DNA of 64,000 nt from Candidatus Thalassospirochaeta sargassi. GTDB taxonomy: Bacteria; Spirochaetota; Spirochaetia; UBA9216. The DNA lies in contig JAQQAL010000022.1 in NCBI GenBank assembly GCA_028532855.1, positions 130,844 to 194,843 on the forward strand. The letters are read 5' to 3'. Shown one piece after another: positions 8,667 to 18,115 of the stretch (its first letter is position 1; every line of letters starts with the position of its first letter). The notes beneath the pieces are model-generated. The model was not told the origin of the DNA. It saw only the letters and a list, made by a program, of their open reading frames with translations, and ran no database searches. Position numbers and translations under genes: made by a program.

Positions 8667-10652
8667 GTGAGTATACCAGGCATTGTTAAGAACGATCCGT
8701 GGCTTGAACCTTATACCGCAGTGATTCAAAACCGTATTAATAGATTTAACGAGTATAAAAAAATGTACACCTTAAGTGAAGGTTTCACCAGAGCCCATGA
8801 ATATTACGGTGAGCACCTTATTGACGGTAAAACGGTTCTGCGCGAATGGGCTCCCTATGCCGTTCGAATTCAGCTGCTCTGCGATTATACATCATGGCGC
8901 GCAGATTCATCCGGCCCGACAATTGAGTTTACCAGGCTGAATGATTATGGTGATTGGGAGCTTTCGCTTGATAATGACATCCTCAGTCATGGCAGCCACT
9001 ACAGGCTTCTGATAAGCTGGGAGGGCGGATGCGGCGAACGAATACCTGCGTATGCACGCCGGGTTGTCCAGGACCCTGAGACTCATATCTTCACTGCACA
9101 AGTATGGTTTCCTGAACAGCCATATCAGTGGAAGGCTGATGAAAAGACGGTGTCTGCGGACGTGCCGATTATATACGAAGGTCATGTCGGTATGGCAAAA
9201 GAAGACGGTGGTGTAGGGAGCTTTGAGGAATTCCGGATTAATATTCTACCGAGAATTAAGGCTGCGGGATACAACACCGTCCAGTTGATGGCTCTGATGG
9301 AACATCCGTATTATGCCTCCTTCGGTTACCAGGTTTCAAGTTTCTTTGCCCTGTCATCACGTTATGGTACACCGGAAGATTTTAAACAGCTTGTAGACGA
9401 CTGTCATGATATGGGTATGGCTATCATTATGGATCTCGTTCACAGCCATGCTGTAAAAAATGAGGTGGAAGGACTCAGCCTGCAGGATGGAAGTGATTAT
9501 CTATACTTTCACGAAGGTGTCAGGGGACAGCACCCGGCCTGGGATTCCAGATGTTTTAATTATGGTAAAAAGGAAACAATTAATTTTCTACTCTCAAACT
9601 GCAGATTCTGGATGGAGGAATACAGGCTTGACGGATTCCGATTCGACGGGGTTACAAGCATGATTTATCTTGACCACGGCCTTGGCGCATCTTTCGATCA
9701 TTATGATAAATATTTTGGAGGCAATGTTGATGAGGATGCAGTTCTGTATCTGAGTCTCTCAAATGATTTAATACATTCAATCAAGCCCTCTGCTTTCACA
9801 GTAGCCGAGGATATGAGCTGTATGCCCGGTATTGCGGCGCCACAGGAGGAAGGTGGGTGCGGTTTTGATTTTCGTTTAACAATGGGACTTCCTGATTACT
9901 GGATAAAAATCATCAAAGAACAAAAGGATGAAGACTGGAAGGCTTCCGAGATATGGGATGTTTTGAATAACAGACGCTGGAGTGAAAAACACATTTCATA
10001 TTCAGAAAGTCATGATCAGGCCCTGGTTGGAGATAAAACAATCATTTTCAGGTTGATGGACGCCGCTATGTACTCGGACATGGCAGTTGGTGTTGAATCT
10101 CTGCATGCAGACCGGGGAATAGGGTTTTATAAACTGATAAACCTTCTCACATTTACAGCCGGCGGCGAGGGGTATATGACCTTTATGGGGAATGAATTCG
10201 GCCATCCGGAATGGATAGATTTTCCGCGTGAGGGAAACGGCTGGAGTTATCATTACGCCAGACGGCAGTGGTCTCTTGCTGATAATACTAAACTAAGATA
10301 TTCAAGACTTCTTGCGTTTACAGCCGATATGATCAAAAACTGCGGAGAAGCTTTAGCTGATTCAGAGATAAGACTTCTTCATATTCATGACTCTGACGGA
10401 GTTCTGGCCTACGAGCGCGGAGGATTGCTGTTTGTTGTTAATCTAAATCCGCAGAGATCATACGTCGATTACGGTATTCCGGCCGACATGGGGCGATGGA
10501 AGCTTGTGATGAACACTGACGACAGTAATTATGACGGCCAGGGAAGAATTCCTACGAAGCTTGCGATAGAAACAACAGGCTGTGAAGATGGAATAGACAG
10601 GCTCAGTCTGTATCTGCCGTCGAGAACTGCATTGATTTTCAGGCGGAAATAA
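8667..10652 (+). CDS. glgB: 1,4-alpha-glucan branching enzyme, eukaryotic-like GH13_8 type
   Basis: This 661-aa enzyme cuts alpha-1,4 chains and rejoins them as alpha-1,6 branches. The N-terminal DPWLEPY segment, LREWAPYA and the CBM48-like domain are followed by a GH13 barrel with nucleophile Asp in GFRFDGVTSMIY (about residue 325), acid/base Glu in TVAEDMS (about 379) and SYSESHDQALVGDKTI. These wordings match animal, fungal and plant branching enzymes (GH13 subfamily 8) rather than the usual bacterial GlgB (subfamily 9). The GTG start lies 9 nt after the glgC stop; the overlapping ATG at 8665 runs into a stop at once. Second gene of the glycogen operon. Confidence 0.94.
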   Translation: MSIPGIVKNDPWLEPYTAVIQNRINRFNEYKKMYTLSEGFTRAHEYYGEHLIDGKTVLREWAPYAVRIQLLCDYTSWRADSSGPTIEFTRLNDYGDWELSLDNDILSHGSHYRLLISWEGGCGERIPAYARRVVQDPETHIFTAQVWFPEQPYQWKADEKTVSADVPIIYEGHVGMAKEDGGVGSFEEFRINILPRIKAAGYNTVQLMALMEHPYYASFGYQVSSFFALSSRYGTPEDFKQLVDDCHDMGMAIIMDLVHSHAVKNEVEGLSLQDGSDYLYFHEGVRGQHPAWDSRCFNYGKKETINFLLSNCRFWMEEYRLDGFRFDGVTSMIYLDHGLGASFDHYDKYFGGNVDEDAVLYLSLSNDLIHSIKPSAFTVAEDMSCMPGIAAPQEEGGCGFDFRLTMGLPDYWIKIIKEQKDEDWKASEIWDVLNNRRWSEKHISYSESHDQALVGDKTIIFRLMDAAMYSDMAVGVESLHADRGIGFYKLINLLTFTAGGEGYMTFMGNEFGHPEWIDFPREGNGWSYHYARRQWSLADNTKLRYSRLLAFTADMIKNCGEALADSEIRLLHIHDSDGVLAYERGGLLFVVNLNPQRSYVDYGIPADMGRWKLVMNTDDSNYDGQGRIPTKLAIETTGCEDGIDRLSLYLPSRTALIFRRK

Positions 10653-10655
10653 AAC

Positions 10656-12662
10656 ATGAAAAATCTCGACGGATTTTTTAAAGCACCATTTGGTCTAACT
10701 GATGAAAGCTGTACCGAATGGCTGGAAACAAACGGTATAGGTGCGTTCGCGTCATCAACTGTAATTGAGCGGCATGACAGAAGGTACCACGGGCTTCTTC
10801 AGACACCGGTAGCTGAGCATGAAGGACGCTTCAGCCTTCTTTCTGCAGTTGATGGAGTGATAAGTGCTGGGAAAGATATAATAAAAACAGGAACAAACCG
10901 CTATGAAAACGTTCACTATCCGGTCGGAAATGAGCAGCTCGAATCTGTAAATCTTATTCCTATACCGAAGTGGGTTTATAGACAGAACAAATTGAAAGTA
11001 CAGAAAGAAGTTTTTATGAGGGACGGTGAATCCGCCGTTTATATTGTGTACACCCTGCTTGGTGGTGCAGAGAATGCGGATTGTGAGCTGAAGTTTCTTT
11101 TTAATTATAGAAGTGCGCATGAGCTGACGCATGAGAATCTCTCTGTAAACAGTAATACTCTTGATAAAAAAGATGGATTTATAATAGATCCATATTTTGG
11201 ACTACCGCCAATGCGGTTCATTTTTTCAGGACACTGGGTCCGCAGCGGCGAACTATTCTGGGATAAAAATATTTGTTATTCAAAAGAACGCGAACGAGGT
11301 TTTGACTGGAACGAGGACCGCTTTGTTCCCGGGATAACAAAGATCTCTCTTGAAAAAGGAAAACCATTTATAATCAGGGCAGGTGTATCAAATCCTGATG
11401 AAGTAGTTCTTGACGTGAATGATAGCTACTTAAAAGAAAAGGCAGAGAGAGAGCGTGACTATAAAGATCCCGCAAATGGACTGGATCTGCTTAAACGGCA
11501 GTCAGTACATTTTATACTGAAAAATCCATCAGGGAAAAAGTCAATTAATGCGGGCTACCCATGGTTTGGGGAATGGGGGCGTGATACGATGATATCCCTT
11601 CCAGGCCTAACCTTCTACAGCGGGAATCCAGAGTTAGGTGACGGGATTCTCAGTGATTATATCTCGATGATAAAAGACGGACTGCTGCCCAATACTCTGG
11701 GTGATACTCAGGGATTCACTGCTTATAATTCCATTGACGCAGGACTGCTGTTCTGCTGGGCGCTGAATAAATTTATAGACTACGGATTCGGTAAAAATCA
11801 TGCTGAAAAGGAAAAGTTGGTTAAAACATATCTCCCGGCTGTAGATTCAATTATCAACGCATTTTTTGAAGGCCGTGTTCCAAATGCCGGAATGACTGAA
11901 AACGGCTTGATTTGGTCCGGCTCTGCTGATACCCAGCTTACCTGGATGGATGCGACAGCCTGGGGCCGGCCAGTAACACCTAGATATGGTTTAGCAGTGG
12001 AACTTAATGCCTTGTGGTACGATTCTCTTTACCTTCACCGACAGCTCAGTCAAATGGCAGGGAATTCTGTCTCGAATAAGGTGGAGGAATTAATTATAAA
12101 GATCCCGAATGAGTATGAAACTGCGTTTCTGCTTGATGAAGGTTATCTAAGTGATACCGTTAATGAGAACGGGCCTGACAGGAAACTGCGTCCTAACATG
12201 CTATTTGCATCATCGGCACGACCAGGTCTGCTTGCTGAAGGGATACGCAGGGCTGTGACAGATACAGCAGAGAAAGAACTGTTAACGGACCTGGGGATGA
12301 GAACATTGTCCCCAGGTGATATAGATTTCAGGTCTGAATACAGCGGAGGTCCTGATGAGAGAGATTCGTGTTATCATCAGGGCACCGTTTGGCCCTGGCC
12401 GCTGGGAATTATGGTAGAATCTTCACTAAACACTGCGCCGGATATTGAACAAAAAGCAATATTCTGGTCAGATTATATAGAAAATTTACTTTCCATACAT
12501 CTGACTAGGGATGGATGGGGGACAATATCAGAAGTTTTTGACGGGTTGAATCCACTCCGGGGTAAAGGTACTTTTGCACAGGCGTGGAGTTGCAGCGAAA
12601 TTATTAGAGCTGCTGAATTAATTAACAGGGTAGAATTAAATGGAACTTACAAAGAAAGGTAA
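10656..12662 (+). CDS. Glycogen debranching enzyme, amylo-alpha-1,6-glucosidase (GH133)
   Basis: This 668-aa protein resembles the amylo-1,6-glucosidase half of the eukaryotic debranching enzyme, which removes the single glucose left at a branch point. The N-terminal beta-rich domain contains NGIGAFASSTV and RRYHGLL. The C-terminal (alpha/alpha)6 domain contains GYPWFGEWGRDTMISLPGL near residue 305, GSADTQLTWMDA near 420 and GTVWPWPLGIM near 575. It begins 3 bp after glgB and overlaps glgP by 23 bp. It has no GH13 domain, so it would need a separate glucanotransferase; the GH13 gene two positions downstream is the obvious candidate. Confidence 0.9.
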   Translation: MKNLDGFFKAPFGLTDESCTEWLETNGIGAFASSTVIERHDRRYHGLLQTPVAEHEGRFSLLSAVDGVISAGKDIIKTGTNRYENVHYPVGNEQLESVNLIPIPKWVYRQNKLKVQKEVFMRDGESAVYIVYTLLGGAENADCELKFLFNYRSAHELTHENLSVNSNTLDKKDGFIIDPYFGLPPMRFIFSGHWVRSGELFWDKNICYSKERERGFDWNEDRFVPGITKISLEKGKPFIIRAGVSNPDEVVLDVNDSYLKEKAERERDYKDPANGLDLLKRQSVHFILKNPSGKKSINAGYPWFGEWGRDTMISLPGLTFYSGNPELGDGILSDYISMIKDGLLPNTLGDTQGFTAYNSIDAGLLFCWALNKFIDYGFGKNHAEKEKLVKTYLPAVDSIINAFFEGRVPNAGMTENGLIWSGSADTQLTWMDATAWGRPVTPRYGLAVELNALWYDSLYLHRQLSQMAGNSVSNKVEELIIKIPNEYETAFLLDEGYLSDTVNENGPDRKLRPNMLFASSARPGLLAEGIRRAVTDTAEKELLTDLGMRTLSPGDIDFRSEYSGGPDERDSCYHQGTVWPWPLGIMVESSLNTAPDIEQKAIFWSDYIENLLSIHLTRDGWGTISEVFDGLNPLRGKGTFAQAWSCSEIIRAAELINRVELNGTYKER

Positions 12663-15069
12663 CAGTAAAGAAGAGCTTAAAAAAAGCTTTTTAGAACATC
12701 TTAAATATAGTCTTGCTGTAACGTTAGAGAGCAGTCACAGCACAGATAAGTATATTGCTCTTGCACAAACAATCAGAGACAGGATAACAGAAAGATGGTT
12801 TGAAACAAAAAAAGCACATGAAGATGTAAAGGCTAAAACCATAAACTATTTTTCATTTGAATTTCTTATGGGCAGGGCAATGTCCAATAACATGATTAAT
12901 CTTGGAATAAAGAATGAGATTGATGAAATGCTGGAGGAAGAAGGAATCAAATGGGAAGAAATTAAATCAGCAATGGTGGATTCCGGACTTGGCAATGGTG
13001 GACTTGGACGACTAGCCGCTTGTTTTCTTGATTCTCTGGCAACTCTTGAAATTCCTGCATACGGTTATGGTCTCAGGTACAGATACGGCTTTTTTAAACA
13101 GGCAATAATAAACGGATATCAGGTGGAAGAAGCAGACGACTGGTTGAAATTCAAGAATCCGTGGGAAATCAGACGAAATGATATTCAGGTCACAGTACAA
13201 TTCGGAGGACGCGTAGCAAGGAATAAAAAGGGCAGATCATTCTGGGTCGATACAAACGATATTATCGGAGTACCCTATGATACGCCTATTGTAGGATACG
13301 GTGGAAACACGGTTAACACTCTCAGGTTATGGGACTCAAAAAGTGCAGAACAGTTTGATTATCAGGCTTTCAACGAGGGTGATTATTACAACTCTGTTGA
13401 TGAAGAGGTCCTCGCCGAAACCCTGACCAAGGTGCTGTATCCAAATGATGCAATCTATTCAGGAAAGGAGCTAAGGTTCAGACAGCAATTCTTTTTTGTA
13501 AGTGCCTCGCTTCAGGACACTTTCAGACGGTTCAAGAGATTTAATCTGCCTGTTGAAGAGTTTCCGAATAAGATGGCAGTGCAGCTCAATGATACTCACC
13601 CCGCAATTGCAGTTGCAGAGCTGATGAGGCTTCTCGTTGATATTGAAGAAATTGACTGGGATACAGCCTGGGATATCACTAACAAGACACTCGGTTATAC
13701 AAACCATACTTTAATGCCTGAGGCTCTCGAAACCTGGCCGGTTTCAATGTTTATGAAATTTCTGCCCAGACATCTGGAAATAATTTATCAGATTAATCAT
13801 TTTTTTCTGCAAAAGGTTACCGGACTCTATCCGGGTGATATGTATAAGCTTTCGAATCTATCGCTGATCAGTGAAGAGGGTGAAAAAAGGGTGAGAATGG
13901 CTCCACTTGCAATACTTGGCTCTCATTCTGTAAATGGTGTAGCTGAACTGCATTCAAGGCTTGTTAAAGAGAAACTTGTTCCGGATTTTTATGAAATGTT
14001 TCCAGATAGATTTAACAACAAGACAAACGGTATAACTCAAAGACGATGGCTGCTCAAGTCAAATCCGGCTCTTGCCGGACTCATTAACGAGACTATTGGT
14101 GAAAGCTGGATTACAGATCTTTCTCAGCTTAAAAAACTTGAGAAATATGCAGATGATTCATCATTTCTTGATAAACTCCATCAGGTGAAAAGAGACAACA
14201 AGGTAATATTTTCAAATTACTGTATGTATAAGTGGGATTTTAAAATTGATCCTGATACTGTATTTGATGTTCAGGTTAAACGTATCCATGAATATAAAAG
14301 GCAGCTCCTGAATGTCCTTCATATAATTTCCCTGTATAACAGTGTTAGAAACGGGGAGGATATTCAGCCTAGAACATTTATATTCAGCGGAAAGGCTGCG
14401 CCGGGCTATGAGGCGGCAAAGCTTATAATTAAGCTTATAAATAATGTCAGTCAGGTTATTAACGGAGATAAATCGATTAAGGATAAAATCAAGATTTATT
14501 TTCTGCCTAACTACAGTGTTTCTCTTGCCGAAAGGATTTTTCCGGCTTCTGAGGTTTCTGAACAGATTTCAACCGCAGGTACAGAAGCCTCAGGTACCGG
14601 GAATATGAAGTTTATGCTCAACGGTGCTTTGACAGTAGGAACTCTCGACGGCGCCAATATTGAGATACTCGAAGAAGCCGGAGATGATAATATGTTTATT
14701 TTCGGCCTGAAGACTGAGGAAGTAGAATCTATAAGGCATAGTTACAATCCAAAAGACTATCTGGGTGATGAGAACATCAGTTCAATTTTCAGGCTTTTAA
14801 GCAGCGGATATTTTAATATCAGCGAACCTGATATATTTGACCCCCTTGTGAATAATCTTCTTGAACATGATTATTATATGCATCTTGCTGATTTGTCATC
14901 GTACATTGATATACAAAAACAGATTGGCTTGAAATATTCAGATAAAACCAGCTGGATGCGTTCGTCATTGATGAACATCGCTGGTTCCGGCAAATTTTCT
15001 TCAGATAGAACCATCAGGGAATACGCTGAAGAAATCTGGGATATAAAGACCTGCCATGTCAAAAAATAA
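12640..15069 (+). CDS. glgP: Glycogen/maltodextrin phosphorylase
   Basis: GlgP releases glucose-1-phosphate from the non-reducing ends of glycogen with phosphate and pyridoxal phosphate. The 809-aa length is standard. MGRAMSNNM and GNGGLGRLAACFLDS mark the N-terminal domain, QLNDTHPAIAVAELMRL the central catalytic part, and TEASGTGNMKFMLNGALTVG (around residue 655) contains the PLP lysine. The start overlaps the GH133 gene by 23 bp and the stop overlaps the next gene by 14 bp, so translation is probably coupled. Synthesis and breakdown enzymes sharing one operon implies control at the enzyme level. Confidence 0.97.
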   Translation: MELTKKGNSKEELKKSFLEHLKYSLAVTLESSHSTDKYIALAQTIRDRITERWFETKKAHEDVKAKTINYFSFEFLMGRAMSNNMINLGIKNEIDEMLEEEGIKWEEIKSAMVDSGLGNGGLGRLAACFLDSLATLEIPAYGYGLRYRYGFFKQAIINGYQVEEADDWLKFKNPWEIRRNDIQVTVQFGGRVARNKKGRSFWVDTNDIIGVPYDTPIVGYGGNTVNTLRLWDSKSAEQFDYQAFNEGDYYNSVDEEVLAETLTKVLYPNDAIYSGKELRFRQQFFFVSASLQDTFRRFKRFNLPVEEFPNKMAVQLNDTHPAIAVAELMRLLVDIEEIDWDTAWDITNKTLGYTNHTLMPEALETWPVSMFMKFLPRHLEIIYQINHFFLQKVTGLYPGDMYKLSNLSLISEEGEKRVRMAPLAILGSHSVNGVAELHSRLVKEKLVPDFYEMFPDRFNNKTNGITQRRWLLKSNPALAGLINETIGESWITDLSQLKKLEKYADDSSFLDKLHQVKRDNKVIFSNYCMYKWDFKIDPDTVFDVQVKRIHEYKRQLLNVLHIISLYNSVRNGEDIQPRTFIFSGKAAPGYEAAKLIIKLINNVSQVINGDKSIKDKIKIYFLPNYSVSLAERIFPASEVSEQISTAGTEASGTGNMKFMLNGALTVGTLDGANIEILEEAGDDNMFIFGLKTEEVESIRHSYNPKDYLGDENISSIFRLLSSGYFNISEPDIFDPLVNNLLEHDYYMHLADLSSYIDIQKQIGLKYSDKTSWMRSSLMNIAGSGKFSSDRTIREYAEEIWDIKTCHVKK

Positions 15070-16660
15070 TTGTCTGTATTCGGGCGACTATAATCTGAAA
15101 CTATATATAAATGGTGATTTGCTTGAACCTTCGAGGCTGATTAGGATTATCGAAAACGATGTTTTCAGAATTGAACTCAGGATTGAAGGTGCTGATGCTG
15201 TATATCTGCACACTGATATGACCTCTGAGCATCTTGAAATGGTTAAAATGAACTATCAGCATGGGGTCTACAACCTTGAAGTAAACCCTGTAAGATGCGG
15301 GCGCGCTATGTTCCGTTTTGCCGCAGAAACAGAACAGCGGCTTATGTGGGAACCCGACGAATATCATCAAATACTAACGGATCCGTCTGTTATGGATTCA
15401 ATAAGAATGTATACACTTATTCCTAATATTACCGGGAATATAGCCGGATGGACTGAAAAACTGAAACAGATCTATAAAATGGGTTTCAATGCAGTGCATA
15501 TTCTCCCGTTTACGAGAATGTGTTCTTCGGAGAGTCCGTATTCAGCAGCTGATCTTTTCAGTATTGACAGCGATTATGCTGCAAATACAGACGAGTTCAG
15601 AGCCTTTGCCAAGGCTGCCGCTGATTATGGAATAATGATCTGTCTGGATATTGTGCTTAATCATATCGGATTTGAAAATTTGATATGCCGCGAGCATGGC
15701 AACTGGATTGTCCCTGATCCGAAAAGGCCTGATGGAATGAAACGGGCCGGCTGTTACCATCAGGACAGCTGGATTAGCTGGGAAGACCTTGTTCTTGTTA
15801 ACTACGAACACCCTGATCTTTCTATCAGATATGAAATTTATGACTATATGCTGGAATATGTTAATTTCTGGATAGATGCCGCGGGGGCTGAGAATATTAT
15901 GATCAGGCTGGATAATCTGCATTCATCGAATGAACATTTTATTCGCTGGCTGATTCCGCAGATAAGAAAAGTTCACCCGGGAATTATAATTCTCTCTGAA
16001 TTTTTCGGAGATGAGTATCAGATTGATAATGCAGTGATAAACTATGGACTTAATCTTATTACGGCAAACAGTTGGGAATTCCCATTTGCACCCAATTTGC
16101 AGAGATACATATCTTCATTACACAGCCGAAGAGGGGTTGTTAAATATTTTCTTTCTCCTGTATCGCACGACACTGAATCAGCAGCAGTGCTCTTCGGTAC
16201 CCCGGATTCATCAATTCCGCGCTATGCTGTATGTGCTTTAATGGGTACGGGCGTTACAGGAATTGTTCAGGGGTATGAAAACGGTGTTGAAAAGAAGATT
16301 AATTTCATCGGACGTAAGGTCGATAAGAATGCCGTAGGAGCTAAAGATTACAGCAATTTTATTGCAGAGGTTAATTCGCTGCTTGCTGCAGAGCTATGTC
16401 TATCTGTAAAAGGTAACATAGATTTTTATGATACAGCTAACGACAGCCTCATCGTCTGCAAGAGACGAGATGAAGACGGAGGAATACTTATCGCGGTCAA
16501 TCTGGACATTTACAATTCACATAGTCTTGATTATCCGCTTATAGGCAAAGCCGAAACTCTTATCTCTGAAAGATCGGAGTTGGCTTACAATAAAAATGAT
16601 GATAGAATTCATATAAATCTTAATTCTTGCGGTGTATGTGTAGTCAGGACGGGGAAATGA
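15056..16660 (+). CDS. GH13 alpha-glucanotransferase-like protein (debranching-enzyme-type)
   Basis: This 534-aa GH13 protein keeps all catalytic positions: DIVLNH (about residue 198), nucleophile Asp in RLDNLHS (about 284), acid/base Glu in ILSEFFGD (about 313) and the third carboxylate in SHDTES (about 367). The RxDNxHS wording, followed by WLIPQIRKVHP and SEFFG, resembles the glucanotransferase domain of the eukaryotic debranching enzyme (RLDNCHST...AELF), as does SPYSAADLFSID. The maltosyltransferase GlgE has a related RVDNPHT motif, so that is the main alternative. Together with the GH133 gene it could act as a two-protein debranching system. It overlaps glgP by 14 bp and glgA by 4 bp. 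No signal peptide, so cytosolic. Confidence 0.75.
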   Translation: MSKNNCLYSGDYNLKLYINGDLLEPSRLIRIIENDVFRIELRIEGADAVYLHTDMTSEHLEMVKMNYQHGVYNLEVNPVRCGRAMFRFAAETEQRLMWEPDEYHQILTDPSVMDSIRMYTLIPNITGNIAGWTEKLKQIYKMGFNAVHILPFTRMCSSESPYSAADLFSIDSDYAANTDEFRAFAKAAADYGIMICLDIVLNHIGFENLICREHGNWIVPDPKRPDGMKRAGCYHQDSWISWEDLVLVNYEHPDLSIRYEIYDYMLEYVNFWIDAAGAENIMIRLDNLHSSNEHFIRWLIPQIRKVHPGIIILSEFFGDEYQIDNAVINYGLNLITANSWEFPFAPNLQRYISSLHSRRGVVKYFLSPVSHDTESAAVLFGTPDSSIPRYAVCALMGTGVTGIVQGYENGVEKKINFIGRKVDKNAVGAKDYSNFIAEVNSLLAAELCLSVKGNIDFYDTANDSLIVCKRRDEDGGILIAVNLDIYNSHSLDYPLIGKAETLISERSELAYNKNDDRIHINLNSCGVCVVRTGK

Positions 16661-18111
16661 AAAAAATATTAATGGTAACAAGTGAGGCCGTGCCTTTTGC
16701 AAAAACAGGCGGACTTGCAGATGTGGTGAGCGCATTGTCAACTGAATTGAAAAAATTGGGACATGATGTTCGGGTTTTGATGCCTCGTTACTATCATATT
16801 GACAGGACTGTACTGAAAAAACACGATGAAGCCCTTGGAATCTGGCTCGGCAGAGGTGAAGAATGGACTGCTGTATATGAAGGTGTTCTGCCTGAGAGTG
16901 AGGTGCCTGTTTATTTTCTTGATCATGAAAGGTTTTTCGGGCGTGACGGGATTTACGGTCATCGCGCAGATGAGGGGTTTAAAGATAACGCCGCTAGATA
17001 TTCACTGCTGTCTCGAGGCGCTTTTCAGCTTTGCCGGATGCTCCACTGGACTCCGGATGTTGTACATTGTCATGACTGGCCATCTGCACCTGCCTGCTAC
17101 CTGCTGAAGCGGGAAGAGCAGGATAAGGGTTTTAAAAATACTAAGGGTATTTTAACTATTCATAATATAGGTTATCAGGGAGAATTTTCGCTCGATGATG
17201 CCGTATACCTGCAACCTGAAATAGATATGCTGAATCTCTCGACACTTGAGTTTTCAGGAGCATTGAATTTTCTTAAAGCTGGAATTATCACAGCTGATAA
17301 GATAACGACGGTGTCTCCGACCTATGCAGAGGAGATTAAACGTTATGATTTCGGATTTGGAATGGACGGACTGCTTAATTACCGGCATGAAGATCTGCAA
17401 GGAATTCTAAACGGAATCGATTATAAAGACTGGAATCCTGAGACTGATAAATTCATTGAACCGGATAATTTTTCTGTAAACAAAATATCAGGAAAATCAG
17501 CAGTAAAGAAAAAACTACAGAAAGAAATGGGGCTACCTGTAAATCAGAAAATACCTCTTGTGGGTATAGTTACAAGACTTGTTGATCAGAAGGGGATTGT
17601 CGAGCTATTCCGTCCGGGCTTCGGCACGATGTATTCTATATGCAAAGATATGAATGTACAGTTTGTTATACTCGGTTCCGGTGAATCCTGGTGTGAAGAG
17701 GAGCTTAATCATCTTTCAGCAGAGCTTCCTAATTTATCTGTATATATTGGTTATAACAACAGGCTTGCTCATATGATTGAGGCCGGAGCAGATTTCTTTT
17801 TGATGCCCAGCAGATATGAACCATGCGGTTTAAATCAGATTTATTCACTTTCTTACGGCACACTGCCTATTGTTAGAAACACAGGTGGTCTTGCTGATAC
17901 GGTTGAAAATTACGACCAGGAAAAAGGTACAGGTACAGGCTTTGTTTTTGATGATCTAAGACCCGATGTTATCTACAATGTCATGAAATGGGTTGTAGAA
18001 ACCTGGGAAGAAAGGCGTGAAGATATCAGGAAAATGAGAAAAAGAGCGATGAAGAAAAGATTCAGCTGGGAAGATTCAGCAAGAGAGTACTTGAAACTTT
18101 ACGGAGAGTAA
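16657..18111 (+). CDS. glgA: Glycogen synthase (ADP-glucose type, GT5)
   Basis: GlgA extends alpha-1,4-glucan from ADP-glucose. The N-terminus KILMVTSEAVPFAKTGGLADVV contains the KTGGL ADP-glucose loop. HCHDW and TIHNIGYQG follow. The C-terminal Rossmann domain has MPSRYEPCGLNQIYSLSYGT with the conserved E-x7-E-like region and RNTGGLADTV. The start is the ATG at 16657, overlapping the upstream stop as ATGA and preceded by a GGACGGGGA purine run; upstream in-frame codons do not fit the family. The 484-aa length is typical. Last gene of the glycogen operon; only 4 bp separate it from the convergent ATPase gene, and no terminator hairpin is visible. Confidence 0.97.
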   Translation: MKKILMVTSEAVPFAKTGGLADVVSALSTELKKLGHDVRVLMPRYYHIDRTVLKKHDEALGIWLGRGEEWTAVYEGVLPESEVPVYFLDHERFFGRDGIYGHRADEGFKDNAARYSLLSRGAFQLCRMLHWTPDVVHCHDWPSAPACYLLKREEQDKGFKNTKGILTIHNIGYQGEFSLDDAVYLQPEIDMLNLSTLEFSGALNFLKAGIITADKITTVSPTYAEEIKRYDFGFGMDGLLNYRHEDLQGILNGIDYKDWNPETDKFIEPDNFSVNKISGKSAVKKKLQKEMGLPVNQKIPLVGIVTRLVDQKGIVELFRPGFGTMYSICKDMNVQFVILGSGESWCEEELNHLSAELPNLSVYIGYNNRLAHMIEAGADFFLMPSRYEPCGLNQIYSLSYGTLPIVRNTGGLADTVENYDQEKGTGTGFVFDDLRPDVIYNVMKWVVETWEERREDIRKMRKRAMKKRFSWEDSAREYLKLYGE

Positions 18112-18115
18112 AACG

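Noticed and set aside
15056-16660. Naming the GH13 gene glgE (maltosyltransferase)
   Set aside because: The RxDNxH motif is shared with GlgE, but the neighbouring GH133 gene, the SPYSAAD segment and the absence of trehalose or maltose-1-phosphate genes make the debranching-type transferase more likely. Left open rather than named.
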